The notes below the pieces were generated by a model. The model was not told where the DNA came from, did no database searches, and saw only the letters and a program-made list of their open reading frames with translations. Position numbers and translations under genes: made by a program. This document shows positions 21,301 to 31,381 of a stretch of DNA of 64,000 bases, piece by piece. Source of the stretch: Prorocentrum cordatum (Eukaryota; Sar; Dinophyceae; Prorocentrales; Prorocentraceae). Location of the stretch: assembly GCA_963575745.1 (NCBI GenBank), contig CAUYUJ010000891.1, forward strand, positions 302,639-366,638, given 5' to 3'. How positions within the stretch are numbered: the first letter of the stretch is position 1; every line of letters begins with the position of its first letter.

Positions 21301-21417
21301 CCTCTCCCCGCGGACCCATCGGCGCCAGACCCGCCACCCCCACCCAGACCCCCCTGACGGCATGTTTGTTTTCAGTAAGGGCTTGTTTTCCACCACCACC
21401 ATAAGTTGGAGGGGGAG

Positions 21418-21515
21418 GGGGTCCTCCTCCTCCTCATCCTCCTCCTCCTTCTCCTCCTCCTCCTCCTCTGCGCCGTCGTCCTCCTCGTCCTACTCCTCGT
21501 CCTCCTCCTCGGGCT
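21418..21515 (+). repeat. CTC tract
   Basis: CCT units after GGAGGGGGAGGGGGT; the preceding CCACCACCACCATAAGTTGG is shared with 22160-22335. Confidence 0.85.
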
Positions 21516-21529
21516 TGAGCCTGGCTCGG

Positions 21530-21665
21530 GGCGGAGAGAGCCGGTCCCTGGGTCCGAGGCGGTCGGGCCCGGCTCCGGGGCAGGCGGTCCAGCGGCGCGG
21601 CTTCTGGCTCGCTCCCGGGTGCCCCCCAGGCTCCGGCGGCCGAGCCTCGGGGGGGACCACGTTGG
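21530..21665 (+). other. Exon-like GC island
   Basis: GC-rich patch right after a CTC tract, open in two frames (LGPRRSGPAPGQAVQRRGFW in one). A pyrimidine tract upstream fits an acceptor, but no domain is seen. Confidence 0.2.
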
Positions 21666-21964
21666 ACGTCTCCTCTCTTGTTCTCTGTCAGATAAGAACT
21701 TTTACGATAGGTTCGCGTCGTGTCGACCAGCGGCGACCCTGCCAGCGGCGTTCAACGTCGAACGCCGCTGGCGACCCAGAATCGTTCGATGTGGAACAGT
21801 TTGGACGTTTCGGAAACGGCCGATCGTTCAAGGTTGAACGATCCCCGCGGTGTCAGAGACCAACGCCGGAGTCGGCACGACACGAACTTGACGTAAACAA
21901 GAGCAAAACATTGGACCTCGCCTCTCGAATCAGAGGAAGAGCAGCCGACGGGCAGGAGCGATGG

Positions 21965-22150
21965 CGTCGCCTGCCGCGCCGCCGGTTCCGGCCCACCACG
22001 CGTCGTCGCGGCCCGGCCACCACGCCCCAGTCCCGAGCGTCAGCGTCTCGTGTTCGTCCAGCCTCCCGCCCGCGGAGCAGGGCGACGCGCGCTCGGGCCG
22101 CCAGGCCCAGCGTGTGGCAGGGTGCCGCCGCAGCGACACGCTGATCCAAA
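21965..22150 (+). repeat. Dispersed 150-bp repeat, copy 3
   Basis: CCACGCCCCAGTCCCGAGCG, CCTCCCGCCCGCGGAGCAGG and GCCGCCGCAGCGACACGCTG follow the order of copies at 10305 and 14465. Confidence 0.6.
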
Positions 22151-22159
22151 GGTGACGGG

Positions 22160-22335
22160 CCTGTTTTCCACCACCACCACCACCACCATAAGTTGGAGGG
22201 GGGAAGGAGGAGGAGGGCGAGGAGGAGGAGGAGGAGGACGAGGACGAACAGGAGGAGGAGGAGGAGGAGGAGGAGGAGGAGGAGGAGGACCCACCCCTCC
22301 AACTTATGGCGGTGGTGGTGGAACACACGCCCAGC
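22160..22335. repeat. Inverted repeat around a GGA tract
   Basis: Left arm TTTTCCACCACCACC...CATAAGTTGGAGGGG, right arm CCCCTCCAACTTATGGCGGTGGTGGTGGAA in reverse; the loop is GGA-rich (22195-22290). The left arm also occurs alone at 21388-21415. Confidence 0.8.
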
Positions 22336-22359
22336 AAGAGGTCCTGGCCGTGAGCACGA

Positions 22360-23030
22360 GCCGTCAGAGGCCCGCGCGGACCTCGTGGATCTGCGCTGGG
22401 CTCCCCCTTTGGGACTCCTGGCGGCGCCTCCAGCGACGCCGCTGGATCGATCCACGCGCCGGGTGTCCAGCGCCCATCGAAGCGCCCAGCGCCGGGTGTC
22501 CGGGGGGGGCCCAGCGCCTGCATGCAGCGTCCGGGGGGGGGGGGGTCCAGCGCCGGGTGTCCAGCGCCGCTCGAAGAGAGCCGCGCGGGCCTCCGCAGGC
22601 TTGTGCGCTCATGCCGCTGGTTTTCCGTGCTCTGTCCTCTTCCCGGGGGAGGGAGCAGGCCCTGGCCTCTCAGGAGGGCAGCAGTAGCCCTCGCAGACAC
22701 TGCAAACTCAGCAGAAACGCCCAGCGCCTCGACCAGAATTGGAGCTCGATGGCCCCGGTGCTACTTTTTAGCGATCCTGGAAGGTCAGGGGGGGGGGCGA
22801 GTTTTTTGAACGGTTTGGACCCCTTCTGGGACCCGAGTGCTCCAGAACAGTTCGTCCTCCACCTCCTCCCTCTCCTGTTCCCCGTTCCCTGACGTCTCCC
22901 TCGACCTCCTTGCCGTCCTCTTGTCCTCTCCCCCCACAGTCCTCGTCCTCCCTTCTGATCCTGATCGCTCTCATTTGTGCATCTTCCCCTTACCTCCTCC
23001 TCCTCCTCCCTCCTCCTCCTCCTCCTCCTC
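22360..23030. other. Stretch without supported gene
   Basis: GC-rich GGTGTCCAGCGCC repeats (22455-22575) and pyrimidine-rich DNA; open frames are present but no domain or protein-like pattern stands out. Confidence 0.4.
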
Positions 23031-23034
23031 CTCC

Positions 23035-23440
23035 TCATCATCATCAGCATCATCAGCATCATCAGCATCATCATCATCATCAGCATCAGCATCAGCATCA
23101 TCATCATCATCATCATCATCATCAGCATCATCATCATCATCAACGCCCCCTCGTCATCATCAGTGTCATTGGCAGCATCATCATCAGCAACATTATTCCA
23201 TTGTTGCTCTTGGTATGTATGGTTTCGTTATGTGCGGTAGGTATGTTGTTTGTTGGTCTTGGTTGTTTTTGGTCGGGGCCCGTTGGTGGCTCGCGGGGCC
23301 CATCTAACCATCATCATCATCATCATCATCAGCAGCAGCATCATCATCATCATTATCATCATTATCATCATCATCCTCATCATCGTCATCATCATCGTCA
23401 TCATCAACATCGGCAGCATCATCATCAGCATCATCACCCT
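23035..23440 (+). repeat. (CAT)n microsatellite, two blocks
   Basis: CATCAT/CAGCAT units at 23035-23195 and 23305-23440, split by about 110 bases of ordinary sequence. Poly-His/Ile/Ser frames are artefacts. Confidence 0.9.
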
Positions 23441-23549
23441 TGTTTCACCTTCTCCTCATCCCATGTCTTCTCCTGCGCCCTCCTCCACTCGAGGAACCCC
23501 CATCATTCAGTCTTCGGGGTGAATTCTGAGGCCTGCGGACTGGTCGAGT

Positions 23550-23622
23550 GAGAGGAGGAGGAGGAGGAGGAGGAGGAGGAGGAGGAGGAGGAGGAGGAGG
23601 AGGAGGAGGAGGAGGGGGAGGA
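23550..23622 (+). repeat. (GGA)n tract
   Basis: Pure GGA units. Sequence after it (23625-23690) resembles 24662-24735 inside an intron of the split gene (GCGCTCGCGTCAT...GACATCCTA). Confidence 0.9.
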
Positions 23623-23850
23623 AGACAAGCTAGGTGCGCTCGCGTCATGTCTGACATCCTATCCCTCCCTCCCATCCCTTACCATGGCGCAGATCCCCTC
23701 TCTACTCGCACAGTCGGATGTCGAGCAGGGCAATGATCCCGAAAGGGTACGCGATGCATTGTAGAGCACGACATGGCATATGGCGTAGAAGAGCACCGCA
23801 AAGCGTAGCATCAACCTAGCATTGCATTGCATGCCGTGGCATGGCACGGG

Positions 23851-24045
23851 AAATGACGCCAGCGCTGCAGCGGGAGCACGAGTCGAAACGAGCGGAAGCG
23901 CGGAAATGAGGCCAGCGCTGCAGCGGGAGCACGAGTCGAAACGAGCGGAAGCACGGGAATGAGGCCACCGCTGCAGCGGGAGCACGATTCGGAACGAGCG
24001 GGGCCCGAAAATGAGGCCGGCGCCTCAGCGAGAGCAGCATGTTGG
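23851..24045 (+). repeat. 53-bp tandem repeat, four copies
   Basis: AATGAGGCCAGCGCTGCAGC recurs at 23852, 23905, 23958 and 24010; the last copy is diverged. Confidence 0.85.
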
Positions 24046-24245
24046 GAAAAAATGCAGGCGAAAACCCAACTCCGGGGAAGCTTGTGTGTAAACAAACAGT
24101 ACGGGGGGGGGTCGGATACTTTCAAACCGTCATCAGGGGAAGAGGGAGAGTAGTATTTTGAGTAATTGTGGAGAAGGAGCATCCTGCTCCCCGGAGGTCA
24201 GTCCAACAGAGCGAGCTTGCGCGTGTAAGTTCCAGTGCCCTCCAG

Positions 24246-24623
24246 AGGTCACTCAAGCCTGGCGACGCGGCGGTGCAGGTCGCACAGAGCAACTGGTGGC
24301 GGAGTTCTCTGGCTCTCGAACCCTGGGCCTTCTGGAGCTCACCGTTCGCGTCGCCGCAGAAGCTCAGGGCGCTCATCGTGGCGCGATCTCGCGCTCCGTC
24401 TTGGCCTCCCGAGCGCCACCCGATGGACATGATGCCTGCGCTGGAGGACGACGAGCTGCCGCCCGCGGTGGTCGTTGCTCTCGTGGACGTGATGTCGAGA
24501 TGCCTGCCGGAGCGCCTCGCTGGACGGGCACATGCACAGCCCGGGCCTCATCCCGCAGCCCTCGAGTACAGGCGGGGGCTGCACGTCGTGGCCGTGGAGC
24601 CAGAAGCCGCCCGCGGGCTGCAG
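24246..24623 (+). CDS. Coding block 4: start of second methyltransferase-like region (candidate)
   Basis: The frame opens after CCTCCAG (acceptor at 24244-24245) and closes before GC at 24624 (CAG|GC): 126 codons, phase 0 on both sides, matching the next block. It reads RSLKPGDAAVQVAQSNWWRS, then WAFWSSPFASPQKLRAL, an acidic helix (DDELPPAVVVALVDVMSRCL) and RRGLHVVAVEPEAARGLQ. The last part looks like the second strand and acidic residue of a SAM-type Rossmann fold, which would make this the N-terminal half of the domain in block 5. A second acceptor (CCGCAG, exon from 24360) also fits phase 0. Third codon positions are GC-rich like blocks 1 and 5. Confidence 0.5.
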
Positions 24624-24757
24624 GCCCATTCGTGGCTCACGCGCAGGACGGGACGGGCGGAAGAGTGGGGCAAGCCGGGCGCGCTCGCGCCATACCCGAC
24701 ATCCTACCCCCTCCAACCCATCCCTGCACATGCTGCTGATCTTGTCTCCATGCGCAG
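24624..24757 (+). other. Predicted GC-AG intron
   Basis: 134 bases between blocks 4 and 5: CAG|GCCCAT at the 5' end, TCTCCATGCGCAG at the 3' end. Its middle resembles 23625-23690. Confidence 0.45.
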
Positions 24758-26086
24758 ACGCGTGCCATAGCGGACCTGCAGTCCCAACAAGGGCCCCATC
24801 GTGCTATGCGCAATCGGGCATGGGGAGCTGCTTCCATTGGAGAGGGGGGGGTGGCGGAGGAGCAGGGTCGGAGGAGCAGGGGGGCGAGGCGGTGGTTGGC
24901 AGCAGGGGGCAGCCGGCCTCCCCGACGAGCCGGACGGCTCTCGCTGCCCTCCCGGAGGATGGGCGTGCGCACGACGCAGGCGTGCGCCTGGGGCTCGCGG
25001 ACGCCTGCGCAGTCCGCCGAGGAGCTCGTGCAGGGCTGCCTGAGGCAGGCGGGCCTGGAAGACCCCGTGCGGGACGGCCCCGGCCCCGTCGACCTGGTGG
25101 TCGTGGAGGCGCCGCCGCCCGAGGGCGAGGCGGGGCGCGAGGTGGCGTGGGCGGAGCTGGACGCGGACGCCAAGCTCCTCGTGGTCGCCTCCGTGCTCGT
25201 GGGTCTGCGGGCGCTCGCCGCGGGAGGCGACCTCCTGGTGCAGCTGCCGAGCCTGTACACGCGCTTCCTCGCGGGGCTCGTGGTCCTCCTGGCGTCCGGC
25301 TTCGACCGCGTCACCGTGGTCCGGCCCGGGTCCATGCCGGCCTGGTGGGGGCAGCGCTGGCTCGTCTGCAACAGGTTCGCTGCGTCTGACCAGAGCAAGC
25401 CCCGCGCAGCAGGTCTGCAGAAGCTGCTCGCGACGCTCTGGGATCGGCTGAGGGCGCTGCCGGCTGGCGAGACGTTCATGCAGGTGGTGCCCGCGTCGCT
25501 GTTGTGCACGGGTTCGGGCAGGGCGCTGGGCTTCTTTTGCCAAGCGAATGATGAAGTAATCGATGCTGAGCTGGAGTTCTGGTCAAGCAGTTCTGCCTCA
25601 TCCGAGCCGGTCAGCGAGTGTCCTGAAAGAAGCAGGCAGCATGTGCTGTTCCATCTAGCACGGTCTGGTCTGAAGCCCTGGCTGTTTTTCTTCTCCGAGG
25701 ATGGGCGGCGTTCGGAGCGCGCCAGGGTAGGCCTGTATTTCGGCACCTTCGACCCCCTGCACGAGAACCACTTCCGCATGGTCCTCTGCGCGCTGAGCGC
25801 GTGCGGTCTCTCACGGGTTGTGCTGGTGCCGAACCAGAGCGGGAACCCGTACAAGCCACAGGCGTCCTCGTTGCAGGGCCGCATTGATTGCATCCGCGCT
25901 CGCATCCTGGAGGCCGAGGCCACAGAGCAGGTGCGACCGGGCCAGATCTCGGCTCGGCTGGTCGAGGGCGCGAACAACTGGCCGCAGCGGGAGGGCGTCG
26001 CGAGGGCCCTGGAGCGGGAGGAGCTCGCAGAGACCACCACCGCCGTCGAGGTGCTCCTGCTGCTGGGCGAGGACTCCCTCGACAAG
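24758..26086 (+). CDS. Coding block 5: second FtsJ/CMTR-like domain fused to NMNAT/NadD-like adenylyltransferase
   Basis: Starts after TGCGCAG (24751-24757); 443 codons, phase 0; ends before a GC donor (AAG|GC at 26087). After a basic, low-complexity stretch come VDLVVVEAPPPE (from 25089), an Ala/Leu-rich helix, GGDLLVQLPSLYTRF (25219-25265), FDRVTVVRPG and GQRWLVCNRF: the strand order of CMTR1/FtsJ methyltransferases. Compared with the family, the catalytic Asp, second Lys (here Q) and Glu (here Q) are all replaced. VVPASLL...FFCQAND then resembles the post-domain of CMTR1. From 25722 VGLYFGTFDPLHENH, VVLVPNQSGNPYKP, GRIDCIRARI and VEVLLLLGEDSLDK give the HxxH nucleotidyl-transfer motif, substrate-loop Lys/Arg and G-x-D-S strand of the NadD/NMNAT family. 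I infer an adenylyltransferase-like function for this part; the substrate is unknown. Confidence 0.75.
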
Positions 26087-26716
26087 GCGCGCTGGCCAAC
26101 CCCGGCCCTCCGACGCCAGGGCTAATGCGGGATGACGATTAATAAAAAAATTGGGGAGAACGTTTTAACAAATAGTTTTCTGTTATTTCTGCACGATTTT
26201 CAGACTGGAGGAGAACGATTAAAACAGATAGTTTTCCAGCCCGCGGCCGGTTTTTTCGAATCGTCATCCTGGGCGCCGCCGCGTGAACACGACCCCCGGT
26301 CATTTATTACTCGTCATCCTCCAACCCTGGCCCTCCGACGCCAGGACTACTCCAGATTTCGTAATAAATGGAGGAGGGTCTCATTTCGGGGGGGGGTCTC
26401 TTCCCCAGGCTATCTTGGAGGGCCTGGGGGGTCTGGGGACGGTGTTTGGGAGGGTTCTCCCACGGGGGGAGGTCTGAAATAACTTTGTCTTGGAGGGTCC
26501 AGGCCCCCTCCCTTTTATTACGAGATCTGGAGTACAGATGTTAGCACGCCAGGGCACTCCAGAGAGTGTCTCGCCTGCGGCGCACCTCGCCTGCGGCGGA
26601 CGCCGGCGGAGGCAGCGTTGCGGCGGGCCCGCCGGCGGAAGGTGGGCGGAGGGCAGCGGACGCAGGAGCGAGGCGTCAGCGTGTTTTCGGGGGCGGAAAA
26701 GAGGGGGGTGATGACT

Positions 26717-26830
26717 CCTCCTCCTCCTCCTCCTCCTCCTCCTCCTCCTCCTCCTCCTCCACCTTCCTCCCTTTCTCCTCCTCCTCCTCCTCCTCCTCCT
26801 CCTCCTCCTGCTCCTCTTCGTCCTCCTTCT
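26717..26830 (+). repeat. CTC tract
   Basis: CCT units with a CCACCTTCCTCCC interruption; intronic. Confidence 0.9.
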
Positions 26831-27224
26831 TCCTCTATTTCTCTCTCCCGTCCCTTCCATTCCTGTAGGGCCCGGTCTTCGGGCCATCACTCCTCCAGGA
26901 CTCCCAGATGTCGGGGGCGGAGAAGAGGGGGGTGATGACTAGGGGGGGGTGGATATCATGGCTTGGGCCATGATATTTCCCCAGATTTCATGGCGCCTCT
27001 TCTTATTTCGTTACGTCCCTGGCCCCCAATCTGGGCCGCGCAAGTGCCGCCGGCCATGATTTGCGCCCCCCCCCCGACGTTTGAGCTCAGGGTTTGCGGA
27101 GTCGGCCGCCGTCGACCTCTCGACCCCTTCCCCGCGACGGGGGGGTCATCATGGATCGTGTGTTTATGGTCTTGGGTCGCGGAAGAGGCTTCTGAAGGCC
27201 GAAGTCGATCGGGTGGCCCAGAAC

Positions 27225-27430
27225 GATGCGGTGACCACACCGTGTGGTGAGTCGGCGGGGATTCGGAGTGGTCGCACGATTGTGGGAATGGAGTCTGTCT
27301 CTGAGGATGCCTTTTGCGACTGGGGCATCCGGGGTCACCAAGCCGTGCGGCGACGGACCGTGCGGTGAGGTCCTTGGGGATTTGGAGGTCACCGCACGGT
27401 CTGTCACCACACGGTTTGGGGATCCCTAGG
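27225..27430 (+). repeat. CCGTGCGGTGA palindrome-rich segment, related to 58735-59060
   Basis: GCGGTGACCACACCGTGTGG, GACGGACCGTGCGGTGAGGT and CACCGCACGGTCTGTCACCA are partial inverses of one another; GTGACGGACCGCGCGGTGAG recurs at 58850. No gene. Confidence 0.6.
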
Positions 27431-28002
27431 GACCAGGTCTCTGGAAACCGAGATCGAGGGTTGACTGTCAGCATTAGACGATCACCACGTCGGAGGTCCA
27501 GGCCTTCTTCATCTTCATCGTCGTCCTCCTCTCGCGGCAGCGCCATTCATTGGGGGGGCGGCCGTACAGTCTGGGAGTTGGCCGCAGAGGTGCTTGAACT
27601 CGCCCTTCAAGGCCCAAGCTAGCGGTCTCAGCGTGCTCGATGAGGAACCTTGAAGGTTCTATCGCAACCTGTCTTCCAGCTCTCCTCCTTTCGGTTGCAG
27701 CTCCTGGGATGTTGAACGAGGCATCGGTACTGGTAACTATAGCCTTGGCTGAAGGCCGGCCTAGTCCAGCTCAGTCCAGCCTAATTTCGGACCGTGCAGT
27801 AGCTTATCTGTCTCACTCTGGTGCACCAGACTCCTGGTCTGGCTCAGCATGTCTTGACCGCCCCCACGCATACCTCACTCGCAGGCGATTTCTTGCCCTC
27901 AATCCCTCAGTCCTCATCCAGAAAAATGGTCGCGAAGGGGGCTCGGGGGATATACCTCAGGAGGCTATTCGGACGGACACTATCTTGGATGGACGCCCGG
28001 AC

Positions 28003-28029
28003 CATCGTATACATATATATATATATATA
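28003..28029. repeat. (TA)n microsatellite
   Basis: ATACATATATATATATATAG within the intron. Confidence 0.9.
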
Positions 28030-28652
28030 GATGGGCTATGAACCATCTAGCCCGTCGAAATAAACCCACTAAGTCGGGGGTTGGGGTCGCCAACCCTCGT
28101 TGGCGGAAAACGTATCCGTATCCACCGCGGGCCAGGCTCGTGATCCGCGACTCCATGTATACGGAGTGCTTTCTTTGTGGATGCCCCGCGAGGAGCGTAT
28201 CCATGCGACCGCGCATCCTGATCGCGCCCTGGAATCCAGACTGCGAGGACGTGGATATGCAAGCGTTCGCCGCTCGTGAATCTCCACGCATCCACCGATA
28301 TGGGTTTATCAATCTGCGGTCCCAGAGATCCCAATTTTTCCCCCGGGGATCGTTTTTCTTCCCTGATTTTCATTTTGATGGCGCCAGGGCCCCACAGTTG
28401 ACCCCAGAGGGCGAAATCGAAGAACAACGCCGGTATTGAAAAGAACATATCGCCAGAGATTTTGGGCCCGTTCCTCTTCATCCTCGCCCCCTCTCCTCAT
28501 CGTCCTCGGCATGGCGCTGCGTCAGGGCGCCGGAGACACAAGAGCTCTAGGTCGGGGATCGCGGCCGCCGAACCTCTTGTTACTCTCAGAAGTTGGCCTC
28601 CCCCCGCCCCCACCCGCTCCTCATCCTCGCCCCTGTCGCACTCGTCGGCGAG

Positions 28653-28820
28653 GCGCTGCGGGAGGGCGCAGGGAAGCACAAGAACACAGGGATCTTCCAG
28701 CTCAAGCTGCAGCCCCGCCGCCTGCTCGTGTTCCCGCGCGGCGGCGGCGGCCCCGCGATCCGGGAGCGCCTCCCAGACTTCCTGCGGTCCTTGGCCGAGG
28801 TCGGGCAGGGCCTGGGGAAA
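28653..28820 (+). CDS. Coding block 6: continuation of the NMNAT/NadD-like domain
   Basis: Read in phase 0 from 28653, the block begins ALREGAGKHKNTGIFQ and includes RRLLVFPRGGGG, the strand and Arg-Pro-Gly-like loop that follows the G-x-D-S motif in NadD/NMNAT enzymes (family pattern vvfpRpG), then IRERLPDFLRSLAEVGQGLG. This fits straight onto GEDSLDK at the end of block 5, so the adenylyltransferase fold is split by a 2.6 kb intron. It can end before GT at 28800 (GAG|GT) or 28821 (AAA|GT); both keep phase 0. Without splicing a stop follows at 28830. MITE-like element B begins only 10 bases after the second donor. Confidence 0.6.
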
Positions 28821-28830
28821 GTTTCCACCT

Positions 28831-29026
28831 AGGCCTCCCAGATGGGGTCGGAGCAGAAGGGGTCGGAGAATCGGGCCGCATCGCCGATGCATCGGCGGTG
28901 AGGCTCGATGTGCAGCCCGTGTTTCCCCACGCCGACGTCGCCGACGTCGCCGATGCGTCGGCGATGCACTGACGATGCGGCGCGGTTCCTCCGACGCCAT
29001 CTACTCCGACCCCATCTGGGAGGCCT
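28831..29026. mobile_element. MITE-like element B, copy 1 (23-bp perfect TIRs)
   Basis: 28831-28853 (AGGCCTCCCAGATGGGGTCG...) is the exact reverse complement of 29004-29026. The inside is rich in GCATCGCCGATGCATCGGCG-type palindromes. A diverged copy sits at 38754-38939 and one end alone at 43743. Non-coding. No convincing target duplication. Confidence 0.8.
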
Positions 29027-29444
29027 CTATTATCATGAAGCGAATTCTGCGAACACTTGCGATCCCTACCCCTGCGGGTCCAATCGACGCTGAGGTATCG
29101 GACGCCCCCGCTGGAGTTTTACTTCGCTGCCGACATCCTTCGAATCCTGAGCCCCTGCCGGCGTTTCAGACATCTAGCTGGCAGGGCTCGGTTTCCCATT
29201 GGGCTGCCGACAGACCCAGATCTCCGACAATGTGATGCCTCTAGCATCGGGAAGTTGTTCCTCCATTCTGGCCTCCGTGGCCATCAGGAACGGATCCAGG
29301 ACGAAACGCCTCCCCCCTGGGAAGAATTGGTCGGGACTTTGAGGCCGCGGATTGGAAACATCGGCGTGTGTCTGGGAACGCGTCCTGAGGGTCCGAGTTT
29401 CCGGAACTTCTGGAGGCCCTCCGCGGGTCCCAGGGCTGTTCAGG

Positions 29445-29600
29445 AGGGGAAAAAACACACAGACACAATTAATCGTCGACTCCTAGGAAAATATAGGAAA
29501 ATATGGGAAGTGGGGGGGAAGACAAAAACCCAGAAAATATGGGAAAATGTGGGGAATCATTTTATTTGTGTGTATTTCTTTGTGTGTCCTGGGGCCCCTT
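29445..29600 (+). repeat. Dispersed repeat, second copy at 32425-32582
   Basis: GAAAAAACACACAGACACAA, ATCGTCGA, ATATGGGAAGTGGGG and TTGTGTGTCCT occur in both, in order. Confidence 0.8.
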
Positions 29601-29759
29601 GGGCCGTGGCGAAACTGCCAACGATGAGGAGTTGATCCCGGGGGAAAGGCCCCCCGGGGTCCACGACATCCTTCCCAGGCTGCCCGCACACGATGTCTCC
29701 CAATCCGCGGCCCCAGAGGCCCCGACCCTATCCTTGGCGTTTTGTTTTTCCTTTCGAAC

Positions 29760-29822
29760 CCACCTCCTCCTCCTCCTCCTCCTTCTCCTCCTCTTCCTCC
29801 TCCTCCTCCTCCTCCCCCTCCT
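29760..29822 (+). repeat. CTC tract
   Basis: CCT units with a few interruptions. Confidence 0.85.
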
Positions 29823-30372
29823 CCGATTGGGGGCCCGAGGACGGTCATCCCCAGACCCTGAGATCCGACGTTGCGACAAGATTGCCGCATCGTGAAAAAT
29901 CACGACCGGAGCCCCAGGCCCAATCTTCCTGCAGGATTCGTCGAGTCGGGTCCACCTGTGAGGGTCTCCCAGAGCTCGACACTGGGCGACAGCGCTGGGT
30001 GCTAAGGAAATGCCAGGCCCGGATCTCAGGGGACGCCGAGATTCAGGAACAGGAGCTTGGATTGAACCGAGAAACCTACCTCTTTTTTTGGCCTCGCGGT
30101 CTATCTGCAATGTGCTAGTCGCTCTTGCACTGGCTCCCCCACCTCTTGGGATGGTGGACTGGTTGTGGAGCCCCCTCCAAACTGAGAGCCAAAAGCTACG
30201 GGCAGACAGCACCACACAATTGTTACGACGAGTTGTGTGAATTTGCTCTGCACGCCCTACGTTTCAACTGCACTATGACAACAATGACAATCCCACCTAC
30301 CTACCCCTAACGCCTCCTATCTTGGATCGAAACGAGAAACCTACCTTGGGACATCTGGGACGCCGGCGCGAG

Positions 30373-30454
30373 CGCCCAGAGCCGAGCACCCTCCGCGCCC
30401 GCGCTGCGGGGCCCCGTGGCCCTGGGGCACGGCCCGCGGCGCCGAGGCCACACA
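30373..30454 (+). CDS. Coding block 7 (tentative): C-terminal motif of the adenylyltransferase
   Basis: After GCGCGAG the phase-0 frame reads RPEPSTLRARAAGPRG. NadD/NMNAT enzymes end with an ISSTxIR motif about 30-60 residues after the VxxRPG loop; PSTLRARAA is a fair match in the right place and phase relative to block 6. It is short, GC-rich and open in other frames, and a GT donor at 30455 is only one choice. Treat as a hypothesis. Confidence 0.3.
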
Positions 30455-30842
30455 GTCGAGGCTGGATGAGGAGGTCGGACCATGCCAAATCAAAAGGGTA
30501 CCCACACTCTATCCAGACACTTTTTCCTGGCAGTAGCAGCGATTTGTCGTAACGGCAGGTCTGTCGTAACGGCGGTGCCGCCGCGCAGAACTATTGCGCG
30601 AATCCACGAAAGCGAAGGCTGATGAGGAGGTCGACCCTGCCGAAGCCAGGGTACCCCTGGTGTCCCGTGCTCCACGACCCATGCCTTCTACATTCCTGTG
30701 GCAACGTGGCCCTCAGAAGGGTCTTGTGTCCTTTCGCGCGTCCCCTCCAATCGGCCCCGACTGCATCCAAGATGTGGGATCGACAGGCTTTCCAGCCCTC
30801 AGCGCTTCGATCGTCTCCCATGCTCTTCTCTGCCTTGCGAGG

Positions 30843-30992
30843 ATTAAGTCGGGCATGTCCTTCTGCACGAGGAGTGTCCAAAAATAGTGAAAGAATAGTC
30901 TGGGTACGATTTTTCGACTATTTTTGGCCATTTGGGAGTATTTTTCATTTGCCGTCCAAAATCCGGCTGTCATGGGACATGCCCGACCTAAT
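30843..30992. mobile_element. MITE-like element C with 6-bp target duplication
   Basis: Termini ATTAAGTCGGGCATGTCC and GGACATGCCCGACCTAAT pair in 17 of 18 positions. GCGAGG directly flanks both ends (30837-30842 and 30993-30998). Interior AT-rich with CAAAAATAGT/ACTATTTTTGG inner pairing. Non-coding, 150 bp. Confidence 0.85.
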
Positions 30993-31381
30993 GCGAGGAC
31001 TGGCTCACTCGTTCACCGTCTGCGGGGGCCCTCGGGCTTAGACGTCCTCCGGCGTGTTTTTTTTTCAAGCCGCGGCCCCAGAGCATCCAAGCCCTTCCCC
31101 GGGTGGTAGTTTTGGTGGCTGCGTGGTCCCAGGGAGAATGGGCCCCAGAGGCGGAGTCGAGGAAGGAAGTCAGCGTTGAAAGAATTATACCGTCGGAGGT
31201 CGGGGGGCGGTCAGGGCTGGCCCCTGGAGGTGGCGCCGTACCAGGACCTGGTGCCGGGGCTGAGCTCTGGGTCGCTCCGAGACAGGCATGTGGGGACTGG
31301 GGCCGAACCGGCACCCCGCCCGCAGGCAGAAGGGAGAGTGAGGCTGTGGACCGGTGGACGTGGGAGGAAGATCGGAGGAAT

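Larger units (their letters stand above)
26087..28652 (+). other. Predicted GC-AG intron with repeats
   Basis: AAG|GCGCGCTGG at the donor and GGCGAG|GCGCTGCGG at the acceptor share GCGC-CTG, so the exact cut is ambiguous, a pattern left by insertions that duplicate their target. CCAACCCTGGCCCTCCGACG near 26322 repeats 26097. Contains a CTC tract and (TA)n. Confidence 0.45.

Noticed and set aside
28436-28972. 178-codon + frame overlapping coding block 6
   Set aside because: Pro/Arg-rich translation in another frame; the phase-0 frame used for block 6 continues the NMNAT fold, this one does not.
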